From the NCBI GenBank assembly GCA_000769715.1, contig JROS01000054.1, positions 20,355 to 84,354 of the forward strand: DNA of 64,000 bases, given 5' to 3'. The DNA is from Desulfobulbus sp. Tol-SR (lineage in GTDB: Bacteria; Desulfobacterota; Desulfobulbia; Desulfobulbales; Desulfocapsaceae). The position numbers were made by a program, and so were the translations under genes. Positions 8,361-18,410 of the stretch are shown piece by piece; position 1 is the stretch's first letter; the number at the start of each line of letters is the position of its first letter. The notes under the pieces were generated by a model. It was not told where the DNA came from. It ran no database searches and saw only the letters and a program-made list of their open reading frames with translations.

Positions 8361-9308
8361 TCAGAGTCTCAATCCTTCCAACAGCACCAGGGCAACAGTA
8401 TAGGTGATCAGCGACAGCAGCGTGGAGAGCATGATGATCGAGCCGGACAGGTTCGCGTCACCACGTAGCTGCTGGGCCATGATATAGGCGGCGGCGGCGG
8501 TCGGAGTCCCGGCGAAGATCACGCCGATGGCCAATTCCCGGCCGCCTATGCCGAGCACGATCAGGATCCCGGCGGTGCTCAATGGCAGCCAGACAAGCTT
8601 GATCGCGGTGGCGATCAAGGACTTCGAAATATCACCGCGCAGCCGCTGCAGGGAAAAGGAACCGCCGATGGACAACAGGGCCAGAGGCAGGGCCATGCCG
8701 GCAACGATATCAAGGCTGCGCTCGATCACCTGCGGCAGAGGAATGTTGAGAAAGCTCCACAGGATGCCGGCAAAGGAGGAGAGAATCAGAGGATTGCCGC
8801 CGACCTGCCGGATCCAGAACCAGGGGCCGAACTGCTGGCCCTGCTGCTGCCGGTGCGGCAGCAGCAGGGCCAGGATGCCGAAAAAATTGTAAACCGGAAC
8901 CAGGAACCCGAGCAGTATCCCGGCTGCGGCCAAGCCATCGCCGCCATAGGCGTTGAAGACGATCGCCAGACCGATATAGGCGATATTGCCGCGGAAGGCA
9001 CCCTGACAGAAACTGCCGCGGGCCTCCGGCGGATAGCCGCGCCAGGCGGCGAAACCATAGGCGAGGAAAAAGGTCAGCAGGATCGCAGCCAGCATCCCGG
9101 CGAGCAGCATACCGTTGAAAGTGGCGGAGAAATCGGCACGGGCGATCTCGTGAAAGAGGAGTGCCGGCAGCGCCAGGAAATAGACCAGCCGATTGAGTTG
9201 ATAGAGGAAACTGCCATCCACCAGTCGCGCCATCTTCAGGCCGAACCCGAGACCGATGACAAGAAAGACCGGCAGGACGATGATCAGAATATCAAAAAAC
9301 AGCGGCAT
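8361..9308 (-). CDS. AEC-family (auxin efflux carrier-like) transporter
   Basis: A 315-residue inner-membrane protein with about ten hydrophobic helices, arranged as two five-helix halves as in the AEC/bile-acid transporter superfamily. The N-terminus MPLFFDILIIVLPVFLVIG and the segment GNIAYIGLAIVFNAYGG are characteristic. The ATG at 9308 is chosen because the protein then starts with the first membrane helix; the frame stays open upstream but codes an unlikely hydrophilic extension. AEC proteins export or import small organic anions, and the substrate cannot be read here. It precedes mutY by one base, and the functional link between the two is unclear. Confidence 0.85.
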   Translation of the reverse strand: MPLFFDILIIVLPVFLVIGLGFGLKMARLVDGSFLYQLNRLVYFLALPALLFHEIARADFSATFNGMLLAGMLAAILLTFFLAYGFAAWRGYPPEARGSFCQGAFRGNIAYIGLAIVFNAYGGDGLAAAGILLGFLVPVYNFFGILALLLPHRQQQGQQFGPWFWIRQVGGNPLILSSFAGILWSFLNIPLPQVIERSLDIVAGMALPLALLSIGGSFSLQRLRGDISKSLIATAIKLVWLPLSTAGILIVLGIGGRELAIGVIFAGTPTAAAAYIMAQQLRGDANLSGSIIMLSTLLSLITYTVALVLLEGLRL

Positions 9309-9383
9309 GAAGGATCCTGTTGCTCGCAAGGCCGACTGAAGCCCATGGGAACGTCCGGCAATGGCCACCGGGGATACGGAACA

Positions 9384-9424
9384 GCAAGAGGCCCCCGGCG
9401 GCAACAGCACCGGAGGCCTCTTGC
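9384..9424. terminator. Strong stem-loop between the lipoprotein and AEC genes
   Basis: Bases 9384-9398 pair with 9410-9424 (15 pairs, one mismatch) around an 11-base loop. No clear T-run follows on either strand, so it may act as an RNA 3'-end or processing element for the upstream minus-strand lipoprotein gene rather than as a classical intrinsic terminator. Confidence 0.5.
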
Positions 9425-9454
9425 GAATCAACGGAACAGTGGGGGTCCCGATTA

Positions 9455-11284
9455 CTATTGTCTGGCTGGCACCTCATTGATCTGCGGCTGCGTTTCGAAG
9501 GGATCGTCCGGTTCGTTAGCCGGCGGCATCCCACCATCTTCCCGGGCCTGCCGGCCGGCCTCCCGACTGTCGGCCTCGGCGATGAGATTAGGGTCGATCG
9601 CGTTCATCTCCTGCTCCACCCGCTGGATATTGCCCAAAACCTTGTCGGTGATATCGGCACGCGGATATTTGACCAGTATCCCTTTGAGCAGGCGACGGGA
9701 ATCAACCAGCAGGTTTTTCCTGACCTCGACATCCTGGGTCTTGGTGAACCGGATGAAGAGATCGGCCGCTTTCCGGCGGTCTTCCTTGGCCGCCATCGAT
9801 GAGATCTCGACGATCTTGGCATCCGCCCTGGCCCCGAGTTCGGTTTCCATCATCCCGTCGAAGACCTTGATCGCCTCGTCGTAACGGCCGGAGCTGACCA
9901 GTTGCAGACCGTTGTTCCACCGTTGTTCCAGCTCCTGCTCTTTCGCCATCTTGGTGGTTTCCCGCTCGGCCGCTTCGGCCAGGGCCAGCTCATCGTTCCT
10001 GGCATTGAGCAGATCCCGCTGCTGGTCGTTGATCATATCGGCGCGCTGGGCCTTGATCATGGCCGCCGCCTCCTGGTACTTCCTTTCCTTTGCCAGGCGA
10101 TCGATCTCGGCGACGATGCCGTTGAACCAGGCATCGGCCGCCTTGGTCGTCTCGTCGCGGATCGCCTTGACATTCGGGGCAACCGCCGATCGGGGATAAT
10201 CGGCCAGATATTTCTCGGCCTCCCAGACGAACCGGTAGCCGTCCTTTTCCGGCATATACCCCAGATAATTCCGCACCAGACCGGAATACGCGGCAAGTTC
10301 GAGACTCGCCTGCCGGTCGCCGCCGAGGAGGGGGAGATGCATCTTGGCCCAGGCGTCGACACTGCCGATGGCGAGATAATCCTTGGAAATCCGGACATAC
10401 TGGGTCTGGGCGTCCTGGTACCGGCCGATGGCAAGGGAGAGATCGGCCAGAATCTTCCGCAACGACAGGAGCTCGGCCGGAGAACGGCCTTCCGCCTCCA
10501 TCCTGCCGACAATCCCCCGGTACAGGTCGGCGGCCTCTTCCTCCTTCTGCAGATACACCAGGGCATCGGCATACAGCATCTTCGCGTCGAGACTGGTCTG
10601 TTCCTGCTGATGCGGCGACAGCCCCTGCCAGGCCTGTTCGATCTCCCGATATTTCTTCTCTGCGGACATGGCGGCGATCTGGCCCTCGAACGACTGCCCG
10701 GCCTGATCCTGCTGCCCCCCGGAGGAGGTTGCCGACACCTGTCCGACCAGCCGGCCGCAGTCACTCTCGACATATTCCAGATCCCGCTGCTGCAGGACCT
10801 GCATCTTGCCGCTATAGACGCTGTTCGCCGCCACATCGCTGCGATCGCCGGCCTCGACCGCGGTGCGCATGGTGTTATAATCGGCAAGGATTCGTTGCAT
10901 CTGCTGATAACAGTCGCCCATCATGGCCCGCTGTTCCCGGCTGAGCTGTCCATCCGCCCCGGTGTTGAGTTGATTCCAGCGCGTGAATTTCCTGCCGTAT
11001 GCCTCGATGCGTGCGGTAATCGCATCAAGCGACGGTGGCTTCAAGGCCCCTGATGCCTCATCCTGGAGTGCTGCATCGAGATCCTGCGGCCCGGCCGGCT
11101 GATCGAGGGACGTCCCACCCGCCGGCTGAGCCGGTTGTTCATCGAGAGGTCCATTGATTGTCCGTTCCTGGATCGGACCACTGGCCGGCTCCATCGGCTG
11201 AGCCGTCTGCCTGCCGGGCTGGGCACATCCGCCGATTGCCAGCAGGGTGCACAGGGATGCAACCGTTATACGTATCTTCTTCAT
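9455..11284 (-). CDS. Large predicted lipoprotein with TPR-like helical repeats, function unknown
   Basis: A 609-residue predicted lipoprotein. The N-terminus MKKIRITVASLCTLLAIGGC is a signal peptide with lipobox cysteine 20, followed by a Pro/Gln-rich linker to about residue 75. The remainder is almost entirely alpha-helical, charged and Ala/Glu/Lys-rich, and contains tetratricopeptide-like stretches. One is near residues 250-290 (LYADALVYLQKEEEAADLYRG), and NGLQLVSSGRYDEAIKVFDG lies around residue 485. The C-terminal 40 residues are acidic and proline-rich. The ATG at 11284 is chosen because it gives the lipobox. It lies downstream of a class A PBP on the same strand, with about 200 bases between them. 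A role as a periplasmic helper of wall synthesis, like LpoA, is possible but only inferred from position. I do not recognise a named family. Confidence 0.75.
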   Translation of the reverse strand: MKKIRITVASLCTLLAIGGCAQPGRQTAQPMEPASGPIQERTINGPLDEQPAQPAGGTSLDQPAGPQDLDAALQDEASGALKPPSLDAITARIEAYGRKFTRWNQLNTGADGQLSREQRAMMGDCYQQMQRILADYNTMRTAVEAGDRSDVAANSVYSGKMQVLQQRDLEYVESDCGRLVGQVSATSSGGQQDQAGQSFEGQIAAMSAEKKYREIEQAWQGLSPHQQEQTSLDAKMLYADALVYLQKEEEAADLYRGIVGRMEAEGRSPAELLSLRKILADLSLAIGRYQDAQTQYVRISKDYLAIGSVDAWAKMHLPLLGGDRQASLELAAYSGLVRNYLGYMPEKDGYRFVWEAEKYLADYPRSAVAPNVKAIRDETTKAADAWFNGIVAEIDRLAKERKYQEAAAMIKAQRADMINDQQRDLLNARNDELALAEAAERETTKMAKEQELEQRWNNGLQLVSSGRYDEAIKVFDGMMETELGARADAKIVEISSMAAKEDRRKAADLFIRFTKTQDVEVRKNLLVDSRRLLKGILVKYPRADITDKVLGNIQRVEQEMNAIDPNLIAEADSREAGRQAREDGGMPPANEPDDPFETQPQINEVPARQ

Positions 11285-11481
11285 TACAATATCGATATGT
11301 TTGAGTGAATTTCGCCTTAAAACGGCAGGACAGAACCGGGTGGGAGCTGGATATCCCATCGATTGCCAGCCAGCCGATTCTCCGTCGCATCAACTTCTGT
11401 CAAAAAATCTACCACAGAATGTCTCAGGCCGCCAAGGCAAAGACCAACACATGGGCGAAAGGTCGGCCAGCGCCTGCCGGG

Positions 11482-14400
11482 TCAATTTCCGGCAAATCCG
11501 GCCTCGCCGTTGTTTTTCCAGAACGGCTGATAGTTCCGGCCGAGAACAATTCCGCCGCCTGCGCCTGGTTGCCCGAAGGTCAGGATCGACGGCTTATAGC
11601 GGTCGCTTTCGGCGATCACCCGCGGCGGTTCGCTCAACACCCCGCCCCGCTCGGCTTCCACCGAGAAGTTGGACTGCCCGAGGTTGTCGCGAGCCAGGGA
11701 CATACCGGCCGATGTCCGATCCACTTCTCCAAGCCGGTCCGCATACCCTTTCTCACGGATCAGCATATTGACGATATCGATCCATGCCGGCAGAGCCCCG
11801 GCGGCCCCTGTTATCCTCGTGCTGCTGCGCCGCATGACACGGTTGTCATCGTAGCCGACATAGACGCCGACGGCGTACCCGTCCTTCAGGGTCAATGGTC
11901 CTTCCGTACCGGACAGGCCGGGAAGATAGCCGAAAAACGAGGCGTTGGTGTAGCGATTGGCGGTCCCTGTCTTGCCCAGGAGGGGAATCGGTTTCCCGGT
12001 GCCGCCGGCGCTCCCCTGCGGAACCCCGCCCACTCTGATATCCTTGTCCGCCTGTCTGCCGGTACCATACTTGACAACGTTCTCCAGGATATGACCAAGA
12101 GCGATGCTGGTCCGCGGATCAACGGCCTTCTTCACCCGCCGATGCGGCCGGTACAAAATCTCACCGCCGGTCGATTCAATCCGGTCCAGCACCGCCAGGA
12201 CGTCCTTGTCTTCCTCGTTCTCATAGCCATAGGTACTGACCGACCCGGTTACCAGTCCCTCATACATTCTGACCGTTTCCAGCAGAGTGACGACATTGGC
12301 GCCGAGGGGGAAGGAGAGTACCGGTTCGAGCCTGCTGCCGACCCCAAGTTGCCGGGCAAATTCGATGAGATACTGCAGCCCGACCAGGGTCCGGAAATCA
12401 CTCACGACCGACAGGACCTCGAAACTATAGGGCGGAAGTTGCTTCAGACGCTGCAGTTCCGCCTCGATCTGACGTTCTGCCAGATCATAGGCAGCAACGG
12501 ACAGGACCCCGTTCAGTTTTACCCGGCTGAAGAAATTCATCCGGTCCTCATCACTCTGATTCGACAGAACCGCCTGCAATTCCGACCTGCCGACACGCTG
12601 CAGGGAAGGTGAGGCGGAGACGATGCCCTGAAAGTAATATTCGCCGGTAGACCGGTCAAAATACAGTTCAGCGGAGGATACACCGGAACCGAATGAATCC
12701 GGCTCGAAGGGGCCAAGAGGGGTTTCGGCCTGCAGGATATAGGCCCGGAATTTTCGGCGCAGGTCGCCAAGGGCCAGAAACGATTCGGAAAGGATCTTCT
12801 GACGCAGACTCAATTCCTGGCGTTCGTCGGTTAATCTTCCGGCTTGCCCGTTGGCAAACTCTCTGTACACGCGTTCACGGATCTTTTCGAAACCGAGGCC
12901 GTAATGGAGTTTCTTCAGCATCCTGTACTCGTCGACCATCCCCTCGAAGATGAAATCGGCTTCAAGACTGGTGATGGCGCTGTTATAAGCGGCCGAACGC
13001 AGCACCTCGTCGCTGATCTGGATGCCGTGCCTGTCACGAATCCTTCCCCGGTACGTCGTGTACGGCTCCTCCGCCGTTCCGGTCATGTATGGGGCGAGGC
13101 CCAACTTCTCGGCGACCTCCCGGAACTGCTGGGCATTGAGGTGATCGCAGAGATGGGCGGTGAGCCACACCGAAGCGAGGTTTTCCGAATGCACCCCGGC
13201 CCAGCTCATCGACACCGATTCGAACGGACTGATATGGTCAGGGCGGGGAAAATACGGCGTCCCTTGAAAGATAAAGATATCACGCTTGTTGTTGAGCAGG
13301 TCGGCGCTGTTCCACCCGAGCTGCAGCGCAGCGGCATAGACAAAAGGCTTGAACGAGGAGCCCATGGTCCTTCGGGCATATACCGCCCGGTTGAAGAACC
13401 GGTTCTCCGAGCCGCCGGCCATGGCCTGAATCCGGCCATCCTTCATGACCAGCGCCCCGCCCTGGATCTCGGGAAATTTTTCCAGATCAAGGCTCGCTGT
13501 GCCATCCTCTTCGACCTTCCGGATGCTGACCCATACCCTGTCGCCAGCCTTGATCTGCGCCAGCAGACGGTCCGCATCCCGGATCGACGGCTCCGACCAC
13601 AGATCCTGGGCCCATTTGACCCTGCCCTCGACAATACGGGAAAGCCCCGGGTAATCGATGGTCCCGCGGCCAAGTCTGTTGTCGAGGGTGACATCCACCG
13701 CCACCCCTTTGCCCTTGCCGGCGATCCTGCCGATCACGCCAAAGACAAATGCTCCCTCCTTCAGCACGCCATCACCCTGATAATCGAGATCCTTCAGTCT
13801 GGCCTGGACCTCGGCCCGTTCATACCCGCTGAGGCGGACATCGAGCCTCGACAGTTCCCGCCGCAGGGCATGGAGGGTTTGATCCTGCAGATTCTTGTCC
13901 ACCGTGGTGATGACCCGCACGCCGGAGGTGGCGATGTTGTCTATACCGTGGACCTCAAGCGCACCTTGGACCTCGGCTGAGGAAACCGCGTCCTTGACCA
14001 TCTCCATGGCGTAGTCGAGGGAATAGCCTACCTTCCCCTGCCTGAACCGGATTTTGGCCTCATGTGCCTGATTGTAGGTCGGCTCGTTGATCATGCCCTG
14101 TTCGAGCATCTGGTCGAGCACATAGTTTTTCCGGAACTCCGCCTGACGCCGGGCCTCGGCCTCATCCTCATCCGTCTTCTTGATGAAAGGATTATAAAAA
14201 TTTGGCCGTTTCACACTGCCGGCTATAAACGCACACTCCACCAGGGTCAGCTCTTCCGGCATTTTATCGAAATAGTAGCGGGCCGCCACCCCCAGGCCAT
14301 GACCATTGCCGCTGACAAAGAACTGGTTGGCATAAAACTCGAAAATCTTCTCCTTCGGATAGTGGTATTCGAGCCGCAGCGCATACAGCAGTTCCTTGAG

Positions 14401-14829
14401 TTTCGCCTGCAGGGACCGGTCAGTCCTCTTGAACAGGTTCTTTGCCGTCTGCTGGGTGAGGCTGCTGCCTCCCTGAACAACCTTTCGCGCCTGGAGATTC
14501 TTGAGCGCGGCACGGATGATGCCGACCGCATCGAACCCGATATGGGAGAAAAACCTGGTATCCTCCGAGGCTACCATCGCATTGACGAAGGCCTGCGGCA
14601 TCTGATCGAAATCGACATACTGGCGATGGGCGCTGTCGAAAAAAACTCCCAGTTTGGTGACGCCGTCATTGTAATAGACATCACTCTCCTTGCTGAGAAT
14701 TTTTTTAATATTTTCAATTGTTATTTGATCACCTGGGTGCAGGACGACGAACCAGTAATAGGTCGCGCCAAGCCCGGCGATACCACAGCATAGAAGGATA
14801 AGGGCGAGGAGTACGAGCTTCTTCAACAT
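11482..14829 (-). CDS. Class A penicillin-binding protein, unusually long
   Basis: A 1115-residue bifunctional peptidoglycan synthase anchored by one N-terminal helix (residues 5-28). The GT51 glycosyltransferase has the catalytic glutamate in SEDTRFFSHIGFD (E89) and GGSSLTQQTAKNLF near 120-133. The transpeptidase has SSFK with nucleophile S491, SEN at 548-550 and KTG at about 953-955. The SxN-to-KTG distance is about 400 residues, roughly 200-250 more than usual. The extra block, about residues 580-820, is mostly helical and charged. A further insertion lies between the two catalytic domains. The last 100 residues form an extended tail. The nearby lipoprotein, MltD and LdtD suggest a wall-growth cluster. 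Both active sites look intact. Confidence 0.88.
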   Translation of the reverse strand: MLKKLVLLALILLCCGIAGLGATYYWFVVLHPGDQITIENIKKILSKESDVYYNDGVTKLGVFFDSAHRQYVDFDQMPQAFVNAMVASEDTRFFSHIGFDAVGIIRAALKNLQARKVVQGGSSLTQQTAKNLFKRTDRSLQAKLKELLYALRLEYHYPKEKIFEFYANQFFVSGNGHGLGVAARYYFDKMPEELTLVECAFIAGSVKRPNFYNPFIKKTDEDEAEARRQAEFRKNYVLDQMLEQGMINEPTYNQAHEAKIRFRQGKVGYSLDYAMEMVKDAVSSAEVQGALEVHGIDNIATSGVRVITTVDKNLQDQTLHALRRELSRLDVRLSGYERAEVQARLKDLDYQGDGVLKEGAFVFGVIGRIAGKGKGVAVDVTLDNRLGRGTIDYPGLSRIVEGRVKWAQDLWSEPSIRDADRLLAQIKAGDRVWVSIRKVEEDGTASLDLEKFPEIQGGALVMKDGRIQAMAGGSENRFFNRAVYARRTMGSSFKPFVYAAALQLGWNSADLLNNKRDIFIFQGTPYFPRPDHISPFESVSMSWAGVHSENLASVWLTAHLCDHLNAQQFREVAEKLGLAPYMTGTAEEPYTTYRGRIRDRHGIQISDEVLRSAAYNSAITSLEADFIFEGMVDEYRMLKKLHYGLGFEKIRERVYREFANGQAGRLTDERQELSLRQKILSESFLALGDLRRKFRAYILQAETPLGPFEPDSFGSGVSSAELYFDRSTGEYYFQGIVSASPSLQRVGRSELQAVLSNQSDEDRMNFFSRVKLNGVLSVAAYDLAERQIEAELQRLKQLPPYSFEVLSVVSDFRTLVGLQYLIEFARQLGVGSRLEPVLSFPLGANVVTLLETVRMYEGLVTGSVSTYGYENEEDKDVLAVLDRIESTGGEILYRPHRRVKKAVDPRTSIALGHILENVVKYGTGRQADKDIRVGGVPQGSAGGTGKPIPLLGKTGTANRYTNASFFGYLPGLSGTEGPLTLKDGYAVGVYVGYDDNRVMRRSSTRITGAAGALPAWIDIVNMLIREKGYADRLGEVDRTSAGMSLARDNLGQSNFSVEAERGGVLSEPPRVIAESDRYKPSILTFGQPGAGGGIVLGRNYQPFWKNNGEAGFAGN

Positions 14830-15078
14830 AGGAGTTCCCCGGAAGATGATTCCCCCTGGTGTGTTATCAACGGCGGAATGACGTCAATAAACCATTTCCG
14901 GGCGGATAATGTCTTGCAATTCTTCATAACATCGGTTTTAACTACGTCAGCGTGTGCAGCGCCGGATCGGCAGATGTGCAATGTACATGGTAACTTAAGA
15001 TATCTCAACAAGCTTTTGGAAGAGAGAAACGCCGCGGATCACACTTCCTCGAAAGGCTGTAGACACACGGGACAACGC

Positions 15079-17028
15079 ATGTTCTACAAACACCTTGAAC
15101 AGTTCCATCTCCTCCTTATCCTCCTCTTCGTCCTATCGCTCACCGGTTGTGCCAGTGAGAGCCGTTTAAACCCTTTCTCGAATTCATCACCCTCCGTTTC
15201 GTCCGGCAGCCAAAATGCAGACGGAAACGAGGATCCCGACCTCAGTCTCGAGGACGTCGAGGCCAAGGGAAGCCTCGACCAGGAACTGGCGGCCCTGCGC
15301 CAGACCGGCATGTGGGACAGCGAGACCTCTCCCGTCACCCAACGGGATCGGGAAAGATCAATCCAGACCTTCCCGCTTGTGATGAACAAGCAGGTCGAGA
15401 TGTATCTGAACCTCTTTCAGACCCGACATCGCAAAATCTATGAAACATGGCTTTCCCGCTCCTCGATCTATGTCTCGCTGATGGAGAAGGAATTGAAGTA
15501 CGCCGGGTTGCCACGGGAACTCATCTACCTCTCGATGATCGAAAGCGGGTACAATCAACGCGCCTGCTCCCCGGCCAACGCCGTCGGCCTCTGGCAGTTC
15601 ATCGATGGGACCGCCAGACAATACAACCTCGACATCAATACCTATGTTGACGAACGGCGGGATGCCGAAAAATCGACCAAGGCCGCTGTGGCTTTCCTGT
15701 CTGAACTGTACCGGGAATTCGGCGACTGGCATCTGGCGGTTGCCGCCTACAACGCCGGTCCGGGAAAGATCGGCAAGGGACTCGAGAAATACAATGTTTC
15801 GAGTTTCTGGGAACTGGCCCGGGAAGATTATCTTGCCTTGGAGACAAAACGCTATGTCCCGAAACTGATCGCCGCCATCATCATCGCCAAGAATCCGGAA
15901 AAGTACGGCTTCACCAATGTGCAGAGAATTCGTCCTCTCGAATATGCCACGATGAAAGTGCCGCCGGGGATCAGCCTTGATGCCCTTGCCGTGGTCTGCA
16001 AGACCTCGGTGAAGGAAATAAAATTTCTCAACCAGGAACTGCGTCAGAGCAAGACCCCCCCGAACCGCCCTGATTACGAAGCAAAAATTCCCGTCGCTTC
16101 CCAGGAAATCGCCAGCCGGAACATCTCGCGACTGCACAGTGTTGTCACCACGGGCTTCAAATCCTACCGGATCAAGCGCGGCGATACCCTCTCTTCGATC
16201 TGCAGCACCTACGGCATCAACAGGACCACTCTCCTCAAGGTCAACAATCTCCGCAGCAAGAGACTCACCCGCGGACAGTACCTCCGCATCCCTTATAACA
16301 CGGTGTCCTATCAAATCCTGCCTGAGGGCAGCAAGATGGCACTTGCCGCCAACAAGAGCAACCTGATCCTTCACCGCGTCAAGGCTGGAGAACACATATC
16401 CAAAATCGCCTCCAGGTATAACGTCACTCCTGAGATGATTGCCTCATGGAATGGTTTGCGAAGTGTCAACAACATCACCGTCGGTCAGCAACTGGCACTG
16501 TATCCCGCCGACAGAACGATAACGACCATCCCGGGTGAGTTGACGGCTGCAACGGCGGAAAATGACGGGGTTGAGACCGTCTCATCGCGTCGTTCCGGCA
16601 GCGGTACGGTCAAGATGCTGACAGCGAAAAAGAAAAAGATGTCGAATCAGACGGCCACGGCCTCCGCATCCAGCAGAAAGAGCGGCGCCATCGCCCGCAC
16701 CCCGGGCAAGACAAGGGTCAGGATAGCAAGTCTCGGCACCACCAAGGCCATTTCCGCCAAGACTGTGCAGAAAAACAAAGCCTCCTTTCAAACATCAAAC
16801 TCCCTCCTTTCAGGCAAGACTGTTCTGGCAAATTCGACCAAGAAGAGAATGAATGGCAACAGCGTCAAACTCAAAGACAATTACAGCTGGTATCAAGTGA
16901 AAGATGGGGATACCCTGTGGACCATCTCTAAGAAATTCAACGTCTCCTCCGTCCTTATCAAAGAGTGGAACAATCTGAAATCAAATGTCATCCACCCTGG
17001 AAGCCAACTGAAAGTCAAAGGGGTGTGA
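15079..17028 (+). CDS. mltD: Membrane-bound lytic murein transglycosylase D with three LysM domains
   Basis: A 649-residue lipoprotein that cuts glycan strands of peptidoglycan. The signal ends in LSLTGC, giving a lipid-attached cysteine. The SLT catalytic domain (about 130-290) has the catalytic glutamate in MIESGYNQRACSPANAVGLW and the YNAGPGKI loop. Three LysM repeats bind peptidoglycan: SYRIKRGDTLSSICSTYGI, LHRVKAGEHISKIASRYNV, and a C-terminal WYQVKDGDTLWTISKKFNV. A Ser/Lys-rich spacer of about 100 residues separates the second and third LysM. The frame is open 67 codons further upstream, but ATG 15079 places the signal peptide at the N-terminus. It is transcribed away from the long class A PBP, sharing a 250-base divergent region. 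Confidence 0.9.
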   Translation: MFYKHLEQFHLLLILLFVLSLTGCASESRLNPFSNSSPSVSSGSQNADGNEDPDLSLEDVEAKGSLDQELAALRQTGMWDSETSPVTQRDRERSIQTFPLVMNKQVEMYLNLFQTRHRKIYETWLSRSSIYVSLMEKELKYAGLPRELIYLSMIESGYNQRACSPANAVGLWQFIDGTARQYNLDINTYVDERRDAEKSTKAAVAFLSELYREFGDWHLAVAAYNAGPGKIGKGLEKYNVSSFWELAREDYLALETKRYVPKLIAAIIIAKNPEKYGFTNVQRIRPLEYATMKVPPGISLDALAVVCKTSVKEIKFLNQELRQSKTPPNRPDYEAKIPVASQEIASRNISRLHSVVTTGFKSYRIKRGDTLSSICSTYGINRTTLLKVNNLRSKRLTRGQYLRIPYNTVSYQILPEGSKMALAANKSNLILHRVKAGEHISKIASRYNVTPEMIASWNGLRSVNNITVGQQLALYPADRTITTIPGELTAATAENDGVETVSSRRSGSGTVKMLTAKKKKMSNQTATASASSRKSGAIARTPGKTRVRIASLGTTKAISAKTVQKNKASFQTSNSLLSGKTVLANSTKKRMNGNSVKLKDNYSWYQVKDGDTLWTISKKFNVSSVLIKEWNNLKSNVIHPGSQLKVKGV

Positions 17029-17182
17029 AGTAATCGTCGCCTTTTTTCACTCCGGTTCCATAATCAGGGTTTCCCGCCTTTCCGTTTCGTCGGACACGTC
17101 TTACATTCCTCTGAACGAACGTACTTCCGATCAACCGCTTGCGAGCAGAGGGTAGTGCTCAGCCATATAAGTATGCTCAATC

Positions 17183-18376
17183 ATGATCGCAACTGCTGAA
17201 ACCCGCGAATACGGCCCCGATGTCCATGTCCTCAGGCATGAGGAGCGCGAGATCATTCTGGTCGGTACAGCCCATATTTCACAGGACTCCGTCAATCTCG
17301 TGCGTACGGTCATCGACCGGATGCAGCCGGACTGTGTCTGTCTCGAACTTGATGACAAGCGTTACCAGGCCCTGACCCAGAGAGAACGTTGGCAATCCCT
17401 TGACCTGAAAGCGGTGATTCGAAACAAGCAGCTTTCGACACTGGTGATCAGCCTGTTTATGGCCTCATACCAGAAAAAGCTCGGCGACAAACTGGGAGTA
17501 ACCCCGGGGGCGGAGTTGCTTGCCGCCGATCAAGCTGCCAAAGATCGTCAGATTCCGGTTTCTCTCTGTGACCGGGATATCCGGATCACTCTTCGCCGCG
17601 CCTGGAAATCAACCTCCTTCTGGAAGAAAGGCTACTTGGCGACCTCGTTGCTCGCCAGTATTTTTGACGATACCGAGATCAGTGAGGAAAAACTGAGCGA
17701 GCTCAAGCGAAAGGATGTCCTCACCGAGCTGATGGATGAACTGGGGGAGGCCCTTCCCGATCTCAAACGCGTCCTGATTGATGAGCGCGACATCTATCTC
17801 GCCGAAAAGATCAAGAGCTCACCGGGCAAACGCCTGGTTGCCGTTGTCGGCGCCGGGCATATCGCCGGAATTCAAAGGGAGCTGGCCATTGATAATCGCC
17901 AGCGGATCGCCGACATCAGCACTATCCCTCAGGTGTCGACGGTCTGGAAACTGGCCGGTTGGGGCATCCCGGCCCTGATCATCGCCTCTCTCGTTGCTAT
18001 CGGCATCGAGAAAGGGGCGTCGGTCGCCGGCGCCAACCTCCTTTTCTGGGTCCTGGCCCACGGCATACCGGCCGCCTTGGGGGCGATGATCGCCTTGGCC
18101 CATCCCTATACGACCATCGGCGCATTTTCCGCCGCCCCTTTCACCAGCCTCTCCCCACTGATCGGGGCAGGCTATGTCACCGCCTTCATCCAGGTCATGC
18201 AGCGTCCACCGGTCGTTCGGGAATTCGAGACCGCCGGGTCCGACATGACTACGTTCAAGGGCTGGTGGCGCAACAAGTTCCTGCGGGTTATTCTCGTTTT
18301 TTTCCTGACCACCATGGGTTCGGCCTTTGGCACATGGGTTGGCGGATATAGAATACTGAGCGATCTGATAGGCTGA
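17183..18376 (+). CDS. TraB/PrgY-family membrane protein
   Basis: A 397-residue protein of the TraB family. The N-terminal conserved domain (about 1-230) contains LVGTAHISQDSV near residue 30, the ExDxxR-like segment CLELDDKRYQAL, and VVGAGHIAGI near residue 225. Three or four hydrophobic helices follow in the last 150 residues, placing it in the inner membrane. In enterococci TraB/PrgY reduces pheromone signalling, and the domain is thought to be a metal-dependent hydrolase distantly related to TIKI proteases. Most bacterial and archaeal members have no known substrate, and that applies here. It is followed 34 bases later by yhbY and may be co-transcribed with it. Confidence 0.85.
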   Translation: MIATAETREYGPDVHVLRHEEREIILVGTAHISQDSVNLVRTVIDRMQPDCVCLELDDKRYQALTQRERWQSLDLKAVIRNKQLSTLVISLFMASYQKKLGDKLGVTPGAELLAADQAAKDRQIPVSLCDRDIRITLRRAWKSTSFWKKGYLATSLLASIFDDTEISEEKLSELKRKDVLTELMDELGEALPDLKRVLIDERDIYLAEKIKSSPGKRLVAVVGAGHIAGIQRELAIDNRQRIADISTIPQVSTVWKLAGWGIPALIIASLVAIGIEKGASVAGANLLFWVLAHGIPAALGAMIALAHPYTTIGAFSAAPFTSLSPLIGAGYVTAFIQVMQRPPVVREFETAGSDMTTFKGWWRNKFLRVILVFFLTTMGSAFGTWVGGYRILSDLIG

Positions 18377-18410
18377 TATCACCCCTCATAATTGATCCTT
18401 ATTCACACGT

